Assembly (NCBI RefSeq): GCF_000522985.1
Contig: NZ_CP007128.1
Location: 4,572,220-4,636,219, forward strand
From: Gemmatirosa kalamazoonensis
Lineage (GTDB): Bacteria; Gemmatimonadota; Gemmatimonadetes; Gemmatimonadales; Gemmatimonadaceae
Direction of reading: 5' to 3'
DNA: 64,000 nucleotides
The notes beneath the pieces were generated by a model that ran no database searches, was not told where the DNA came from, and saw only the letters and a program-made list of their open reading frames with translations. Positions 20,238-28,674 of the stretch are shown here, piece by piece. Made by a program: the position numbers and the translations under genes. How positions within the stretch are numbered: position 1 is the first letter of the stretch; each line of letters opens with the position of its first letter.

Positions 20238-21154
20238 GCCCGTGGGTGCGCCTTGCGGTACACCTGCTTGAGCCGCTCGACGCTCGTGTGGGTGTAGATC
20301 TGCGTGGTGGACACGGAGGCGTGGCCGAGCAGCTCCTGCACGGCGCGGAGGTCGGCGCCCGCGTCGAGCATGTGCGTGGCGAACGTGTGGCGCATGGAGT
20401 GCGTGGAGAGGCCGCTCTCCTCGTCGACGAGCCGCAGCAGCGCGACGACAGCCGACTGGATCGCGCGCACGCTCACACGCTTGCCGCGCTCGGTGAGGAA
20501 GAACGCCGCGCGATCGATCTTGCCGCCGAGCCGACGGGCGAGGTCGTCGCGGCGCGACTCGTAGTTGCGGAGCGCGAGCACGGCGTGGTCGCCGATCGGC
20601 ACGATGCGCTCCTTGCGCCCCTTGCCGCGCACCTTCAGCTGCTGCCCGACGAGATCGAGGTCGGTGCGGTTGACGCCCTGGATCTCGGAGACGCGCAGCC
20701 CCGCGGAGTACAGCAGCTCGAGCAGCGCGAGGTTGCGCACGTCGACGAAGCGCCCCTCGGTCCGTGCGCGGCCCTCGACGGCGGCGAACAGCCGGTCGAC
20801 CTGCGCGCGGTCGAGGTACTTCGGCAGATACTTGTCGAGCTTCGGCGTACCGACCGCGCGCGCGGGGTTCGCGTCGACGACCTCCTCGCGATGGAGGAAG
20901 CGGAAGAACGAGCGCACGGCGGAGAGCATGCGCGCGCTCGACCTTTTGGAGAGCCCGCGACGCGCGAGGTGGCCGAGGAAGCCGCGGATGGCGAGACGGT
21001 CCACCGTGCTCCAGCTCCACGGCCGCGCGCCGTAGAAACCGGCGAGGAACGTCGTCAGCTCGCCGAGGTCGCGCGCGTACGCCTTGATGGTGTTCGGCGA
21101 GACGTCGCGCTCCTTCGCGAGGTGCTCGAGGAAGTCGGTGACCTGGTCGCTCAT
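20234..21154 (-). CDS. xerC: Tyrosine recombinase XerC/XerD type
   Basis: A 306-residue tyrosine recombinase. The SAM-like N-terminal domain precedes a catalytic domain with Arg154 (AGLRVSE), Lys178 (RGKGRKE), His252 and Arg255 (HSMRH), His278 (LGHASV) and nucleophile Tyr287 (IYTH), a complete set. XerC/XerD resolve chromosome dimers at dif during division. Position between trmFO and hslV is the classic location of xerC in many bacteria, which favours XerC over an integrase. ATG 21154 overlaps the trmFO stop by 4 bases. Confidence 0.93.
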   Translation of the reverse strand: MSDQVTDFLEHLAKERDVSPNTIKAYARDLGELTTFLAGFYGARPWSWSTVDRLAIRGFLGHLARRGLSKRSSARMLSAVRSFFRFLHREEVVDANPARAVGTPKLDKYLPKYLDRAQVDRLFAAVEGRARTEGRFVDVRNLALLELLYSAGLRVSEIQGVNRTDLDLVGQQLKVRGKGRKERIVPIGDHAVLALRNYESRRDDLARRLGGKIDRAAFFLTERGKRVSVRAIQSAVVALLRLVDEESGLSTHSMRHTFATHMLDAGADLRAVQELLGHASVSTTQIYTHTSVERLKQVYRKAHPRA

Positions 21155-22509
21155 GTCCGAGAAAGCAGGTGTCTCGCGTCGATCGACACCGCCCATTCGT
21201 CGCGCCACCCCACGAGGTCCGCGAGCGCGCGCTCGGCGAGCCGCAGGCGCTTGGTCTGCTTGTCGCGCACCGGCTCGACGAGGTCGTCGACGAGGCCGAA
21301 GTTCGCGTTCATCGGCTGGAAGTGCGCCGGGTCGGCGTCGCGCAGATAGCGGTACAGCGCGCCGAGCATCGTGGTCGTGGGCGGCAGCACCGGCTCGTCG
21401 CCGCGCAGCATGCGATCGAGGTTGATGCCGGCGAGCAGACCGGTCGCGGTGCTCTCGGTGTAGCCCTCGACGCCGGTGAGCTGGCCGGCGAGCAGCGTGG
21501 TGGGCGCGTCGCGCAGCGCGAGGTGCGGCGCGAGCGCGGCGGGCGCGTTCACGTAGGAGTTGCGATGGATCGAGCCCCAGCGCAGGAACTCGGCCTGCTC
21601 GAGACCCGGGATCATGCGCAGCACGCGCTGCTGCTCGCCGGTGCGCATGCGCGTCTGGAACCCGACGAGGTTCCACATGCGGCCGTCGCGGTCCTCCATG
21701 CGCAGCTGGGCGACCGCCCACGGCCTCACGCCGGTGCGCGGGTCGCGGAGGCCGATCGGCTTCATCGGTCCGAAGCGCAGCGTATCGCGTCCGCGCTTCG
21801 CCATCTCCTCGACCGGCATGCATCCCTCGAAGTACGGGATGGGGTCGAACGCCTGACCCGCGTACTGGTCGGCGGCGACGAGCGCGTCGAGGAACGCCTC
21901 GTACCGCTCGCGCGTGAACGGGCAGTTGAAATACGCGCCCTCGCCGCCGGCGCCCGCCATGGTCTCCTTCCCCCACCGCGCGGCGCGGAACGCGATGGAC
22001 GTGTCGATGGAGTCGCCGGCGACGATGGGCGCGATGGCGTCGTAGAACGCGAGCGCGCCGGTGCCTAACCGTTCGGCGATGGCGCGCGTGAGCGACTCCG
22101 ACGTGAGCGGCCCGGTGGCGACGATCCCCGGCTCGGGGAGGTCCGTGACCTCGCCGACATCCACGCGGATGTTGGGATGCGCGTGCACGCGCTCGTGCAC
22201 GGCGCGGGCGAACAGCTCACGGTCGACGGTGAGCGCGCTGCCGCCCGGGACGCGGGCCTCGTCGGCGGCGGCGAGGATCATGGATCCGAGCGCGCGCATC
22301 TCGGCCTTCAGCAGGCCGTGCGCGTTCGTCGTCTCGGTGCTCTTGAACGTGTTGGAGCAGACCAGCTCCGCGAGCCGATCGCTCTTGTGCGCGGGGGTGG
22401 TGCGGAGCGGACGCATCTCGTGCAGCACGACGCGATGCCCCCGCTCCGCCAACTGCCAGCTCGCCTCGCAACCGGCGAGGCCTCCTCCGACGACGTGAAT
22501 CACTCCCAT
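21151..22509 (-). CDS. trmFO: Methylenetetrahydrofolate--tRNA-(uracil-5-)-methyltransferase
   Basis: A 452-residue flavoprotein. The FAD-binding VVGGGLAGCEA is at residues 6-16, followed by VVLHEMRP and LAELVCSNTFKS, the TrmFO signatures; VCSNTFKS carries the conserved Cys. NCPFTRERYE and QLTGVEGYTESTATGL follow. It forms 5-methyluridine at position 54 of tRNA using methylenetetrahydrofolate. ATG 22509 begins precisely at the FAD motif; a longer frame enters the repeat element and is rejected. It precedes xerC with overlapping stop and start. Confidence 0.96.
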   Translation of the reverse strand: MGVIHVVGGGLAGCEASWQLAERGHRVVLHEMRPLRTTPAHKSDRLAELVCSNTFKSTETTNAHGLLKAEMRALGSMILAAADEARVPGGSALTVDRELFARAVHERVHAHPNIRVDVGEVTDLPEPGIVATGPLTSESLTRAIAERLGTGALAFYDAIAPIVAGDSIDTSIAFRAARWGKETMAGAGGEGAYFNCPFTRERYEAFLDALVAADQYAGQAFDPIPYFEGCMPVEEMAKRGRDTLRFGPMKPIGLRDPRTGVRPWAVAQLRMEDRDGRMWNLVGFQTRMRTGEQQRVLRMIPGLEQAEFLRWGSIHRNSYVNAPAALAPHLALRDAPTTLLAGQLTGVEGYTESTATGLLAGINLDRMLRGDEPVLPPTTTMLGALYRYLRDADPAHFQPMNANFGLVDDLVEPVRDKQTKRLRLAERALADLVGWRDEWAVSIDARHLLSRT

Positions 22510-22519
22510 GTCGGAATCT

Positions 22520-22678
22520 ACCACGCTCCACGCTCCTCCACGCTCCACGCTCCACGCTCGCTCCTACGCGATGCGGAGTGAGCGTGGAGCGTGGAGCGTG
22601 GAGCGTGGAGCGTGGAGCGTGGAGCGTGGAGCGTGGAGCGTGGAGCGTGGAGCGTGGAGCGTGGAGCGTGGAGCGTGA
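22520..22678. repeat. iterated-unit inverted repeat with 13 tandem GTGGAGC copies
   Basis: From 22584 to 22674 the heptamer GTGGAGC repeats 13 times without error, followed by GTGAGA. The left part 22520-22563 holds the complementary CACGCTC units with interruptions, so the transcript can fold into a long hairpin with several registers. It spans the gap between the lipoprotein stop and the trmFO start. Such a perfect array is expected to vary in copy number. Confidence 0.9.
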
Positions 22679-22680
22679 GA

Positions 22681-23202
22681 TCACATGCCAGCGACGGGGA
22701 CCTCGGACGCGTTGATGTCGGCGAGGACCTTCCACTGGCCGTTCACCTTCTTGAACGCGGTGACGTAGTTGCCGTGGTCGTTCATCGCCTTGCCCTTCGC
22801 GTCGGTCCACGTGAGGGTGTACGTGCCGCGCTCGACGGCGACGTCGCCGCTCTGCGCGACGAGCAGGTCGGACGCGTTGAAGTCGAGCTTCACGTCCTTG
22901 CCGAGTCCGTAGAGACCGGCCCACGCCTTGGTGACGGCCGCGGTCCCCTTCGCGGCCGGCTGGTTCGGCGCGTACTCGGCGCCGTCGTCGGTGTACAGCG
23001 CGGCGATGCCGGCGGTGTCCTTGCTGGCGAGCATCTGCTTCCAGCGCTCGCCGAGGGCCTTGATGGAGTCCTCGTCGGCCCTGGTGTTGGCGGCGTTCGA
23101 GGCGACGGCGGCGGGCGGCGTGGTGGTGTCCGTGCTCTCGGCCTTCTTCGCGGTGCAGCCGGCGGCGACGAGAAGCGCGAGAGCGGCAATGCACTGACGC
23201 AT
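22681..23202 (-). CDS. SnoaL/DUF4440-like lipoprotein (copy 2)
   Basis: A 173-residue lipoprotein with signal ALALLVAAGC giving Cys at residue 17. The body, from about residue 45 (ADEDSIKALGERWKQMLASKDTAGIAALYTDDG), matches NTF2-like SnoaL/DUF4440 domains, which bind small molecules or act as enzymes with a cone-shaped pocket. It is clearly paralogous to the next gene upstream, sharing the ADEDSI start, the SGDxAVxRxxYxLxWTDAKGK block and the NASEVPxxGM end. Function is unknown. The pair interrupts the topA-trmFO order. Confidence 0.8.
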   Translation of the reverse strand: MRQCIAALALLVAAGCTAKKAESTDTTTPPAAVASNAANTRADEDSIKALGERWKQMLASKDTAGIAALYTDDGAEYAPNQPAAKGTAAVTKAWAGLYGLGKDVKLDFNASDLLVAQSGDVAVERGTYTLTWTDAKGKAMNDHGNYVTAFKKVNGQWKVLADINASEVPVAGM

Positions 23203-23234
23203 GGTGGGCACTCCGGCGTGAGAGGTGTGCGACG

Positions 23235-23759
23235 TCACATGCCCGGCATGGGGACTTCGGAGGCGTTGATGCTCGTCGCGATCTTCCACTGGCCGTTCAC
23301 CTTCTTCCACGCGACGACGACGTTGCCGTGGTCGCTGGCGGGCTTTCCCTTCGCGTCGGTCCACGACAGCTGGTAGCGCGAGCGCGAGACGGCGAGGTCG
23401 CCGGACTGCGACACGATCACGTCCGCCGGCGCGAGCGTCGCCTTGAGGCCCTTCATCCCGCCGAACATGTCGCCGTACTCCTTGACGAGCGCGGCGCTCC
23501 CTCGCGCCGGCGCCATTCCCGGGGTGAAGTCGACACCGTCGTCGGCGTAGAGCGCGCGCACGGCGGCGGTGTCGTGGGCGCTCATCGCGGCGCCGATGCG
23601 ATCGCTGATGGCGCGGATGGAGTCCTCGTCCGCCTTGGTGTTGGCCACGTTCGGCGCCGCGACGGCGGCCGCAGCGGTCGTGGAGTCGACTTTCTCGTCG
23701 GCCTTCGGGGAGCAGGCGGCAACGGCGAGCAGTGCGAGGGCAACGGTGCAGCGACGCAT
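23235..23759 (-). CDS. SnoaL/DUF4440-like lipoprotein (copy 1)
   Basis: A 174-residue lipoprotein; the signal ends LLAVAAC. The C-terminal NTF2-like domain parallels copy 2 along its length (AHDTAAVRALYADDGVDF, SQSGDLAVSRSRY, SWTDAKGKPASDHGNVV). It lies 32 bases upstream of copy 2 on the same strand, so the two arose by tandem duplication and are probably co-expressed. The lumen of the fold may differ in specificity since pocket-lining segments have diverged. No catalytic residues can be assigned. Confidence 0.8.
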   Translation of the reverse strand: MRRCTVALALLAVAACSPKADEKVDSTTAAAAVAAPNVANTKADEDSIRAISDRIGAAMSAHDTAAVRALYADDGVDFTPGMAPARGSAALVKEYGDMFGGMKGLKATLAPADVIVSQSGDLAVSRSRYQLSWTDAKGKPASDHGNVVVAWKKVNGQWKIATSINASEVPMPGM

Positions 23760-23802
23760 GGTGGGACCTCCGGGTGAGAGAGGCGTGCGTGCGGCGGGGA
23801 GT

Positions 23803-23882
23803 GCTGCTGCGTGGCTACGTTGCTGCGTCGCTGCGTGAGGGGCAACGTGCGCGGCCCACGCAGCCCACGCAGCCACGCAGCG
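23803..23882. repeat. iterated-unit inverted repeat, GCTGCGTG class
   Basis: Left arm 23803-23838 repeats GCTGCGTG-like octamers; right arm 23857-23882 repeats CACGCAGC. It sits immediately downstream of the topA stop codon. The same octamer forms the element at 48811-48884. Confidence 0.75.
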
Positions 23883-23886
23883 GACG

Positions 23887-26346
23887 TCAGACGGCGACCG
23901 GCTCTTCGGCCTCCTCCGGCGTCTGGACGTCCCACTCGTTGCCGCACTTCAGGCACCGACGGTACGCCCCGCGCGTCTTGTTGGATTTCGCCTCCGCGCC
24001 GACGTAGCCACACTCGGGGCACACCTCGGGCACCGGCTTGTCCCACACCACGAAGTCGCAGTTCGGGTAGTTCTCGCAGCCGTAGAACAGCTTGCCGCGC
24101 GCCTTCGAGCGGCGCTCGGAGATGTCGCCGCCGTCCTTCGGGCACTTCACGCCCGTCGGCACGGAGCGCGTGCCGCGGCACTTCGGGAAGCGGCTGCAGC
24201 CGAGGAAGTCGCCCGAGCGGCCGTGGCGGAGCAGCATCGGCGCGCCGCACTCGTGGCAGAGGTAATCGGTGACGATCGCCTCCTTCTTCTCGCCCTTCAG
24301 CGGCCGCGTGTACTTGCAGTTCTTCGGATGGTTCTCGCAGGCGACGAACGGCCCGAAGAAGCCGCCCTTCGGCACGAGCCGACCGCCGCAGTCCGGGCAC
24401 TTCTCCGTCGCGAGCGCCGACAGGTCGTGCGCCTCGGCGATGAGCTGATCGAGGTCGTTGTCGTTCAGCGTGGCGGAGAACGGCGTGTAGAACTCGTCGA
24501 GGACGTGCTGCCACGACACCTCGCCCTCCTCCACGCGGTCGAGCTCCTCCTCCATGTTCGCCGTGAACGCGACGTTGAACACGTCGGGGAACTTCTTCAC
24601 CATGACCTTCTCGACCGTCTCGCCGAGCGGGGTGGGGAAGAAGCGGCGCTGCTCGAGGTTCACGTAGCGGCGGTCGGCGAGCACCGAGATGATGCTCGCG
24701 TAGGTGGACGGCCGGCCGATGCCGAGCCGCTCGAGCTCCTTCACGAGGCTCGCCTCGGAGTAGCGCGGCGGGGGCTGCGTGAAGTGCTGGGCCGGCGTGA
24801 TCTCCTTCACCGGCACCTGCTCCTTCACCTCGAGCGTCGGCAGCTCCTGCTCGTCCTCGAGCGCCTTCGCCTCGCCCTCCTCGCGCGCCTCGCGGTAGAG
24901 CGCGAGGAAGCCCTGGAACTTCACGACGGAGCCGGTGGCGCGGAACAGATACGTGCTGGGCGCGCCCTCGAGCTCGAAGTCCACCGTCGTCGTGTCGAAC
25001 ACGGCGGGCGCCATCTGCGAGGCCATGAAGCGCTGCCAGATGAGCTGGTAGAGCTTGAACTGGTCCTCCTTGAGATAGCGCTGCACCTGGTCCGGGCGGC
25101 GCCGCGGATCCGTCGGCCTAACGCCCTCGTGCGCGTCCTGCGTGTTCTTCGACTTGCTGCTCTCGTAGAGCTGCGGGCCGGCGGCGAGGTACTCCTGGCC
25201 GAACAGCGTGTGCAGGTAGTCGCGCGCCTCGGCCGCCGCGCTCTCGGCGACGCGCGAGGAGTCGGTACGCATGTAGGTGATGAGACCGACCGCGCCCTCG
25301 TCCTTCCCGAGCTCGATGCCCTCGTAGAGATCCTGCGCGAGCCGCATCGTGCGCTTGGAGCCGAAGCCGAGCTTCTTCGCGGCCTCCTGCTGCAGCGTGC
25401 TGGTGGTGAACGGCGCCGACGGGTTCTTGCGGCGCTCGCGGCGCTTGACGTCGGTGACCGGGAAGACGCGCCGCCCCCGGAGGTCGGCGAGGACGTTCGC
25501 CGCCGCCGCCTCGTTAGGCAGCTCGGGCTTCTTGCCGTCGACGTGGTGCAGCTTGGCGGTGAACGTCTGCCCGTTCTTCTCGAGCAGCGCGGTCACGCTC
25601 CAGTACTCGACCGGCACGAACGCGCGGATCTCGCGCTCGCGCTCGACGATGAGACGCAGCGCGACGGTCTGCACGCGGCCCGCGGAGAGCCCCTTCTTCA
25701 CCGTCTTCCAGAGGATGGGGCTCGCCTTGTAGCCGACGAGGCGATCGAGAACGCGGCGCGCCTGCTGCGCCTCGACCTTCTTCTCGTTGATCTCGGTGGC
25801 GTGCGCCATGGCGCGCTGCACGCCGTCCTTCGTGATCTCGTGGAACAGCACGCGCCGGATGGGCGCGCCGCCCTTGCGCTTGATCACGCTGACGACGTGC
25901 GCCCCGATCGCCTCGCCCTCGCGGTCCGGGTCGGTGGCGATGAACACCTCGCGGGCGTCCTTCGCGTTCTTCTTGAGATCCGCGATGACCGGCTCCTTGC
26001 CGGGGATCGGCACGAGCTCGGGCTCGAACCCGCCCTCGATGTCGATGCCGAGCTTCTTCTCGGGCAGGTCGAGGACGTGGCCGACCGTCGCCCGCACCTT
26101 GTAGCCGCGGCCGAGGTACTTGCCGATCGTCTTCGCCTTCGCGGGCGACTCGACGATGACGAGCGACGTGGAGCCCGGCTCCGACGGCTCGTCGTCGTCT
26201 GCGGGCTGATACTTGAGCGTCCGCTTGGCGGCGGCCTTCTTCGCCGTCGCCTTCTTCGCGGTCGCCTTCGCGGGCGTCGCCTTCGCGGGCGCCGCCTTCC
26301 TGGCCGCCGCCTTCGTGGGCTCGGTGTCCTTCTTCTTCGTGGGCAT
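23887..26346 (-). CDS. topA: DNA topoisomerase I
   Basis: An 819-residue type IA topoisomerase. A Lys/Ala-rich tail of about 45 residues precedes the TOPRIM domain (LVIVESPAKAKTIGKYLG and ATDPDREGEAI). The active Tyr lies in LITYMRTDSSR. The C-terminal part carries four Cys-rich zinc-ribbon modules (CPDCGG, CHECGAP, CPKDGG with FYGCENYPNC, CPECGY). It relaxes negative supercoils. The basic tail resembles histone-H1-like tails and may add non-specific DNA binding. ATG 26346 lies 2 bases after the smg stop. Confidence 0.97.
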   Translation of the reverse strand: MPTKKKDTEPTKAAARKAAPAKATPAKATAKKATAKKAAAKRTLKYQPADDDEPSEPGSTSLVIVESPAKAKTIGKYLGRGYKVRATVGHVLDLPEKKLGIDIEGGFEPELVPIPGKEPVIADLKKNAKDAREVFIATDPDREGEAIGAHVVSVIKRKGGAPIRRVLFHEITKDGVQRAMAHATEINEKKVEAQQARRVLDRLVGYKASPILWKTVKKGLSAGRVQTVALRLIVEREREIRAFVPVEYWSVTALLEKNGQTFTAKLHHVDGKKPELPNEAAAANVLADLRGRRVFPVTDVKRRERRKNPSAPFTTSTLQQEAAKKLGFGSKRTMRLAQDLYEGIELGKDEGAVGLITYMRTDSSRVAESAAAEARDYLHTLFGQEYLAAGPQLYESSKSKNTQDAHEGVRPTDPRRRPDQVQRYLKEDQFKLYQLIWQRFMASQMAPAVFDTTTVDFELEGAPSTYLFRATGSVVKFQGFLALYREAREEGEAKALEDEQELPTLEVKEQVPVKEITPAQHFTQPPPRYSEASLVKELERLGIGRPSTYASIISVLADRRYVNLEQRRFFPTPLGETVEKVMVKKFPDVFNVAFTANMEEELDRVEEGEVSWQHVLDEFYTPFSATLNDNDLDQLIAEAHDLSALATEKCPDCGGRLVPKGGFFGPFVACENHPKNCKYTRPLKGEKKEAIVTDYLCHECGAPMLLRHGRSGDFLGCSRFPKCRGTRSVPTGVKCPKDGGDISERRSKARGKLFYGCENYPNCDFVVWDKPVPEVCPECGYVGAEAKSNKTRGAYRRCLKCGNEWDVQTPEEAEEPVAV

Positions 26347-26348
26347 CG

Positions 26349-26798
26349 CTAGTGGATCGTCGTCGCGGTCGAGCCGCCGTCGTCGATGCCGGCGCTCTCG
26401 AGGAGGGCCCGCAGCTCGGCGAGGCCGACGCGGCCGTCGGTGCTCTGGAGTGCGCGCTCGATGAGCCCCTCGCGGTCCGCCGGCGACAGCGCGCCGGTGG
26501 CGGAGAGGGCGAGAATCCGACCCCACGCCTCGGGGGCGAAGCGTCCCCGCTCGTGGCTGCCGGGGACGCGGAACAGCGGGCCCTCGGGCCGACGTCCCGC
26601 CGGGGGACGCGAGGTCCCTCCGTCCGTCGGGACGCCGGAGAGATGGGGGGCGAACACCTCCAGGATCTCACCGATCTGACGCGCGTCGTACCCGCGCGAC
26701 GCGAGCCAGACCTCGACCTCGCGCGGGTCGGCGCCTGGCGCGAATCGCTCGCGCATCTCGGAGAGCAAGTTGTTCAGGGAGGCGTCGCTCATGGTCAT
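26349..26798 (-). CDS. smg: Smg family protein (DUF494)
   Basis: A 149-residue protein resembling Smg/DUF494. The N-terminal helices (NLLSEMRERF, LASRGYDARQIGEILEVF) and C-terminal helices (RFAPEAWGRILALSATGALSPADREGLIERAL) correspond to the conserved halves of the family, joined by a Pro/Gly-rich linker. Smg genes lie near topA and dprA in many bacteria; function is unknown. The ATG overlaps the aroK stop as ATGA. The match is by recall of the family pattern, so it is less certain than its neighbours. Confidence 0.65.
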   Translation of the reverse strand: MTMSDASLNNLLSEMRERFAPGADPREVEVWLASRGYDARQIGEILEVFAPHLSGVPTDGGTSRPPAGRRPEGPLFRVPGSHERGRFAPEAWGRILALSATGALSPADREGLIERALQSTDGRVGLAELRALLESAGIDDGGSTATTIH

Positions 26799-27334
26799 CC
26801 GTCGGCGCGCTCGAACTCGCGGGTGAGAACCGCCAGCGTGTCCGCCACCTCGTCGACCGACAGCGCCTCGGTGTCGAGGACGAAGTCGGCCATGGCGTAG
26901 AGGGCCTCGCGGCGGCGGAGCAGGCCCTCGAGGGCCTGCCGTGGGTCGGCTCCGGCGAGCAACGGTCGGGCCGCGAGCGCCGGTCCCATGCGGTCGAGCG
27001 CGGCCGCGGGACTCACCCGAAGGTAGATGATACGCGCCGCGGGGCGCAAAGTTGCCGCGGCGAGCGGGTTCGCCATCCAGCCGCCGCCGGGGGCGATGAC
27101 CATGGCCGGCCGGCCCGCGAGCTCGACCGAGAGGTCGACCTCCCGCTCGCGGAACGCCGCCTCGCCGTCGCGGGCGAACAGCTCGGTCACCGAGCAGCCC
27201 GCACGGCGCTCCAGCTCCTCGTCGAAGTCGAGGAACGGGCGGGCGAGGCGGTCGGCGACGAGGCGGCCGGCGCTCGTCTTTCCGGCGCCCGGAAGACCGA
27301 CGAGCACCAGGTGTCGACCGGCCACCGCGCTCAC
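26795..27334 (-). CDS. aroK: Shikimate kinase
   Basis: A 179-residue kinase. Walker A GLPGAGKT is at residues 13-20, DFDEELERRAGCSV near 36-49 binds shikimate, and APGGGWMAN near 80 is the GGG motif; RPLL near 123 is in the lid. It phosphorylates shikimate in aromatic amino-acid synthesis. The GTG start overlaps the aroC stop, so both are translated together. The usual partner aroB is not present here. Confidence 0.95.
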   Translation of the reverse strand: MSAVAGRHLVLVGLPGAGKTSAGRLVADRLARPFLDFDEELERRAGCSVTELFARDGEAAFREREVDLSVELAGRPAMVIAPGGGWMANPLAAATLRPAARIIYLRVSPAAALDRMGPALAARPLLAGADPRQALEGLLRRREALYAMADFVLDTEALSVDEVADTLAVLTREFERADG

Positions 27335-28524
27335 CCGATCCGCTCGCCGACCCGCGTCAGGTACCCGTCGTAGTTGCGTCGCATCTCGCCGAGTGAGTCG
27401 CCGCCGAACTTCTCCAGGAACGCCTGCGCGAGGACGAAGGCCGCCATCGCCTCGGCTATGACCCCCATGGCCGGTACGGCGGTCACGTCGCTGCGCTCCG
27501 CGGCGGCCGAGGCCGGCTCCGACTTCGCGACGTCGATCGTCTCGAGCGGGCGCATGAGGGTGCTGATCGGCTTCATGGCGACGCGGACGACGAGCGGCTC
27601 GCCGGTCGTCATGCCGCCCTCCAGGCCGCCCGCGCGGTTCGTCCGGCGGCGGGTGTGGCCGGTGAGCGGCCGGCCGGGGGCCAACTCGATCTCGTCGTGG
27701 ACGTCGGCTCCCGTGCGGCGCGACGTCTCGAAGCCGAGGCCGATCTCGACGCCCTTCACGGCCGGAATCGACAGCATGGCCTGCCCCAGCCGGCCGTCGA
27801 GCTTCCGGTCCCAGCTCACGTGCGAGCCGAGGCCGACGGGGAGCCCGTCGACGACGACCTCGCAGATGCCGCCGAGCGTGTTGCCGGCGCGCTTGGTCTC
27901 GTCGATGAGCGTGATCATGCGCGCCTCGGCCGACGCATCGAGCGTGCGGAGCGGACTGGCGTCGGCGGCGGCGTTCAGGTCCTCCGGAAGCGTGTCCGGC
28001 CGCGCGGCGTCGATGCCGCCGAGGTGGACGAGGTGGCTGCCGATGCGGACGTCGAACTCGGCCAGCAGCCGACGGCAGATCGCGGCGGCGGCGACGCGGG
28101 CCGTGGTCTCGCGGGCGGAGGCGCGCTCAAGGATGTCGCGCGCGTCGGCGCGGTCGTACTTCAGGACCCCGGTGAGGTCGGCGTGGCCGGGACGGACGCG
28201 GGTCACGGCTCGGCGGCGCGGGTCGGGGTCGCCCTCGCGCGGCGCGGCGTCCATGACGTCCTGCCAGTTCTTCCAATCGTTGTTCCGGATCAACATCGCG
28301 ATCGGCGACCCGACGGTCTCGCCCGCGCGCACGCCGCTCAGGAACTCGACGTGGTCCTTCTCGATCTGCATCCGGCGCCCGCGCCCGTAGCCCTGCTGGC
28401 GGCGGGCGAGCTCCGCGTCGACGTGCTCGGCCAGCAGCGGGACGCCGGCGGGCATGCCCTCGAGGACGGAGACGAGCGCGGGGCCGTGGGACTCGCCGGC
28501 GGTGGTGAAGCGGAGCTGGGACAT
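27331..28524 (-). CDS. aroC: Chorismate synthase
   Basis: A 397-residue enzyme with the family signatures GESHGPALVSVLEGMPAG near the N-terminus, VRPGHADLTGVLKY near 110, SARETTARVAAAAI near 136, and a C-terminal region with RSDVTAVPAMGV. It converts 5-enolpyruvylshikimate-3-phosphate to chorismate and needs reduced FMN. Length is normal. It follows the pilQ-lipoprotein region on the same strand, mirroring the pil-aro linkage of other phyla where aroK and aroB follow pilQ. Confidence 0.96.
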   Translation of the reverse strand: MSQLRFTTAGESHGPALVSVLEGMPAGVPLLAEHVDAELARRQQGYGRGRRMQIEKDHVEFLSGVRAGETVGSPIAMLIRNNDWKNWQDVMDAAPREGDPDPRRRAVTRVRPGHADLTGVLKYDRADARDILERASARETTARVAAAAICRRLLAEFDVRIGSHLVHLGGIDAARPDTLPEDLNAAADASPLRTLDASAEARMITLIDETKRAGNTLGGICEVVVDGLPVGLGSHVSWDRKLDGRLGQAMLSIPAVKGVEIGLGFETSRRTGADVHDEIELAPGRPLTGHTRRRTNRAGGLEGGMTTGEPLVVRVAMKPISTLMRPLETIDVAKSEPASAAAERSDVTAVPAMGVIAEAMAAFVLAQAFLEKFGGDSLGEMRRNYDGYLTRVGERIG

Positions 28525-28567
28525 CGGGCGGGACGGGTGAGCGGGACCGGCAACCTAACGTGCCCGA

Positions 28568-28670
28568 AGGGCAGGAGGGCAGGAGGGCGCGCGCGAAACG
28601 CGCGAGGGCAGGAGAGCCGATGGCCCTCCTGCCCTCTTGCCCTCCTACCCTCCTGCCCTCCTGCCCTCGC
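28568..28670. repeat. iterated-unit inverted repeat, GGGCAGGA class
   Basis: The left arm repeats GGGCAGGA with a small inner CGCGCGCGAAACGCGCG hairpin, and the right arm repeats TCCTGCCC. It lies just downstream of the large lipoprotein stop (28675) and before aroC. Elements at 46381 and 57893 use the same octamer; the one at 46381 shares also the inner GCGCGCGCGAAACGC. Confidence 0.8.
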
Positions 28671-28674
28671 CTGG

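Noticed and set aside
22520-22680. Possible CRISPR array
   Set aside because: Units are contiguous 7-base repeats without spacers, and no cas genes are present.
24223-26352. A 709-codon plus-strand frame opposite topA
   Set aside because: Same reason; topA on the minus strand has complete motifs and zinc ribbons.
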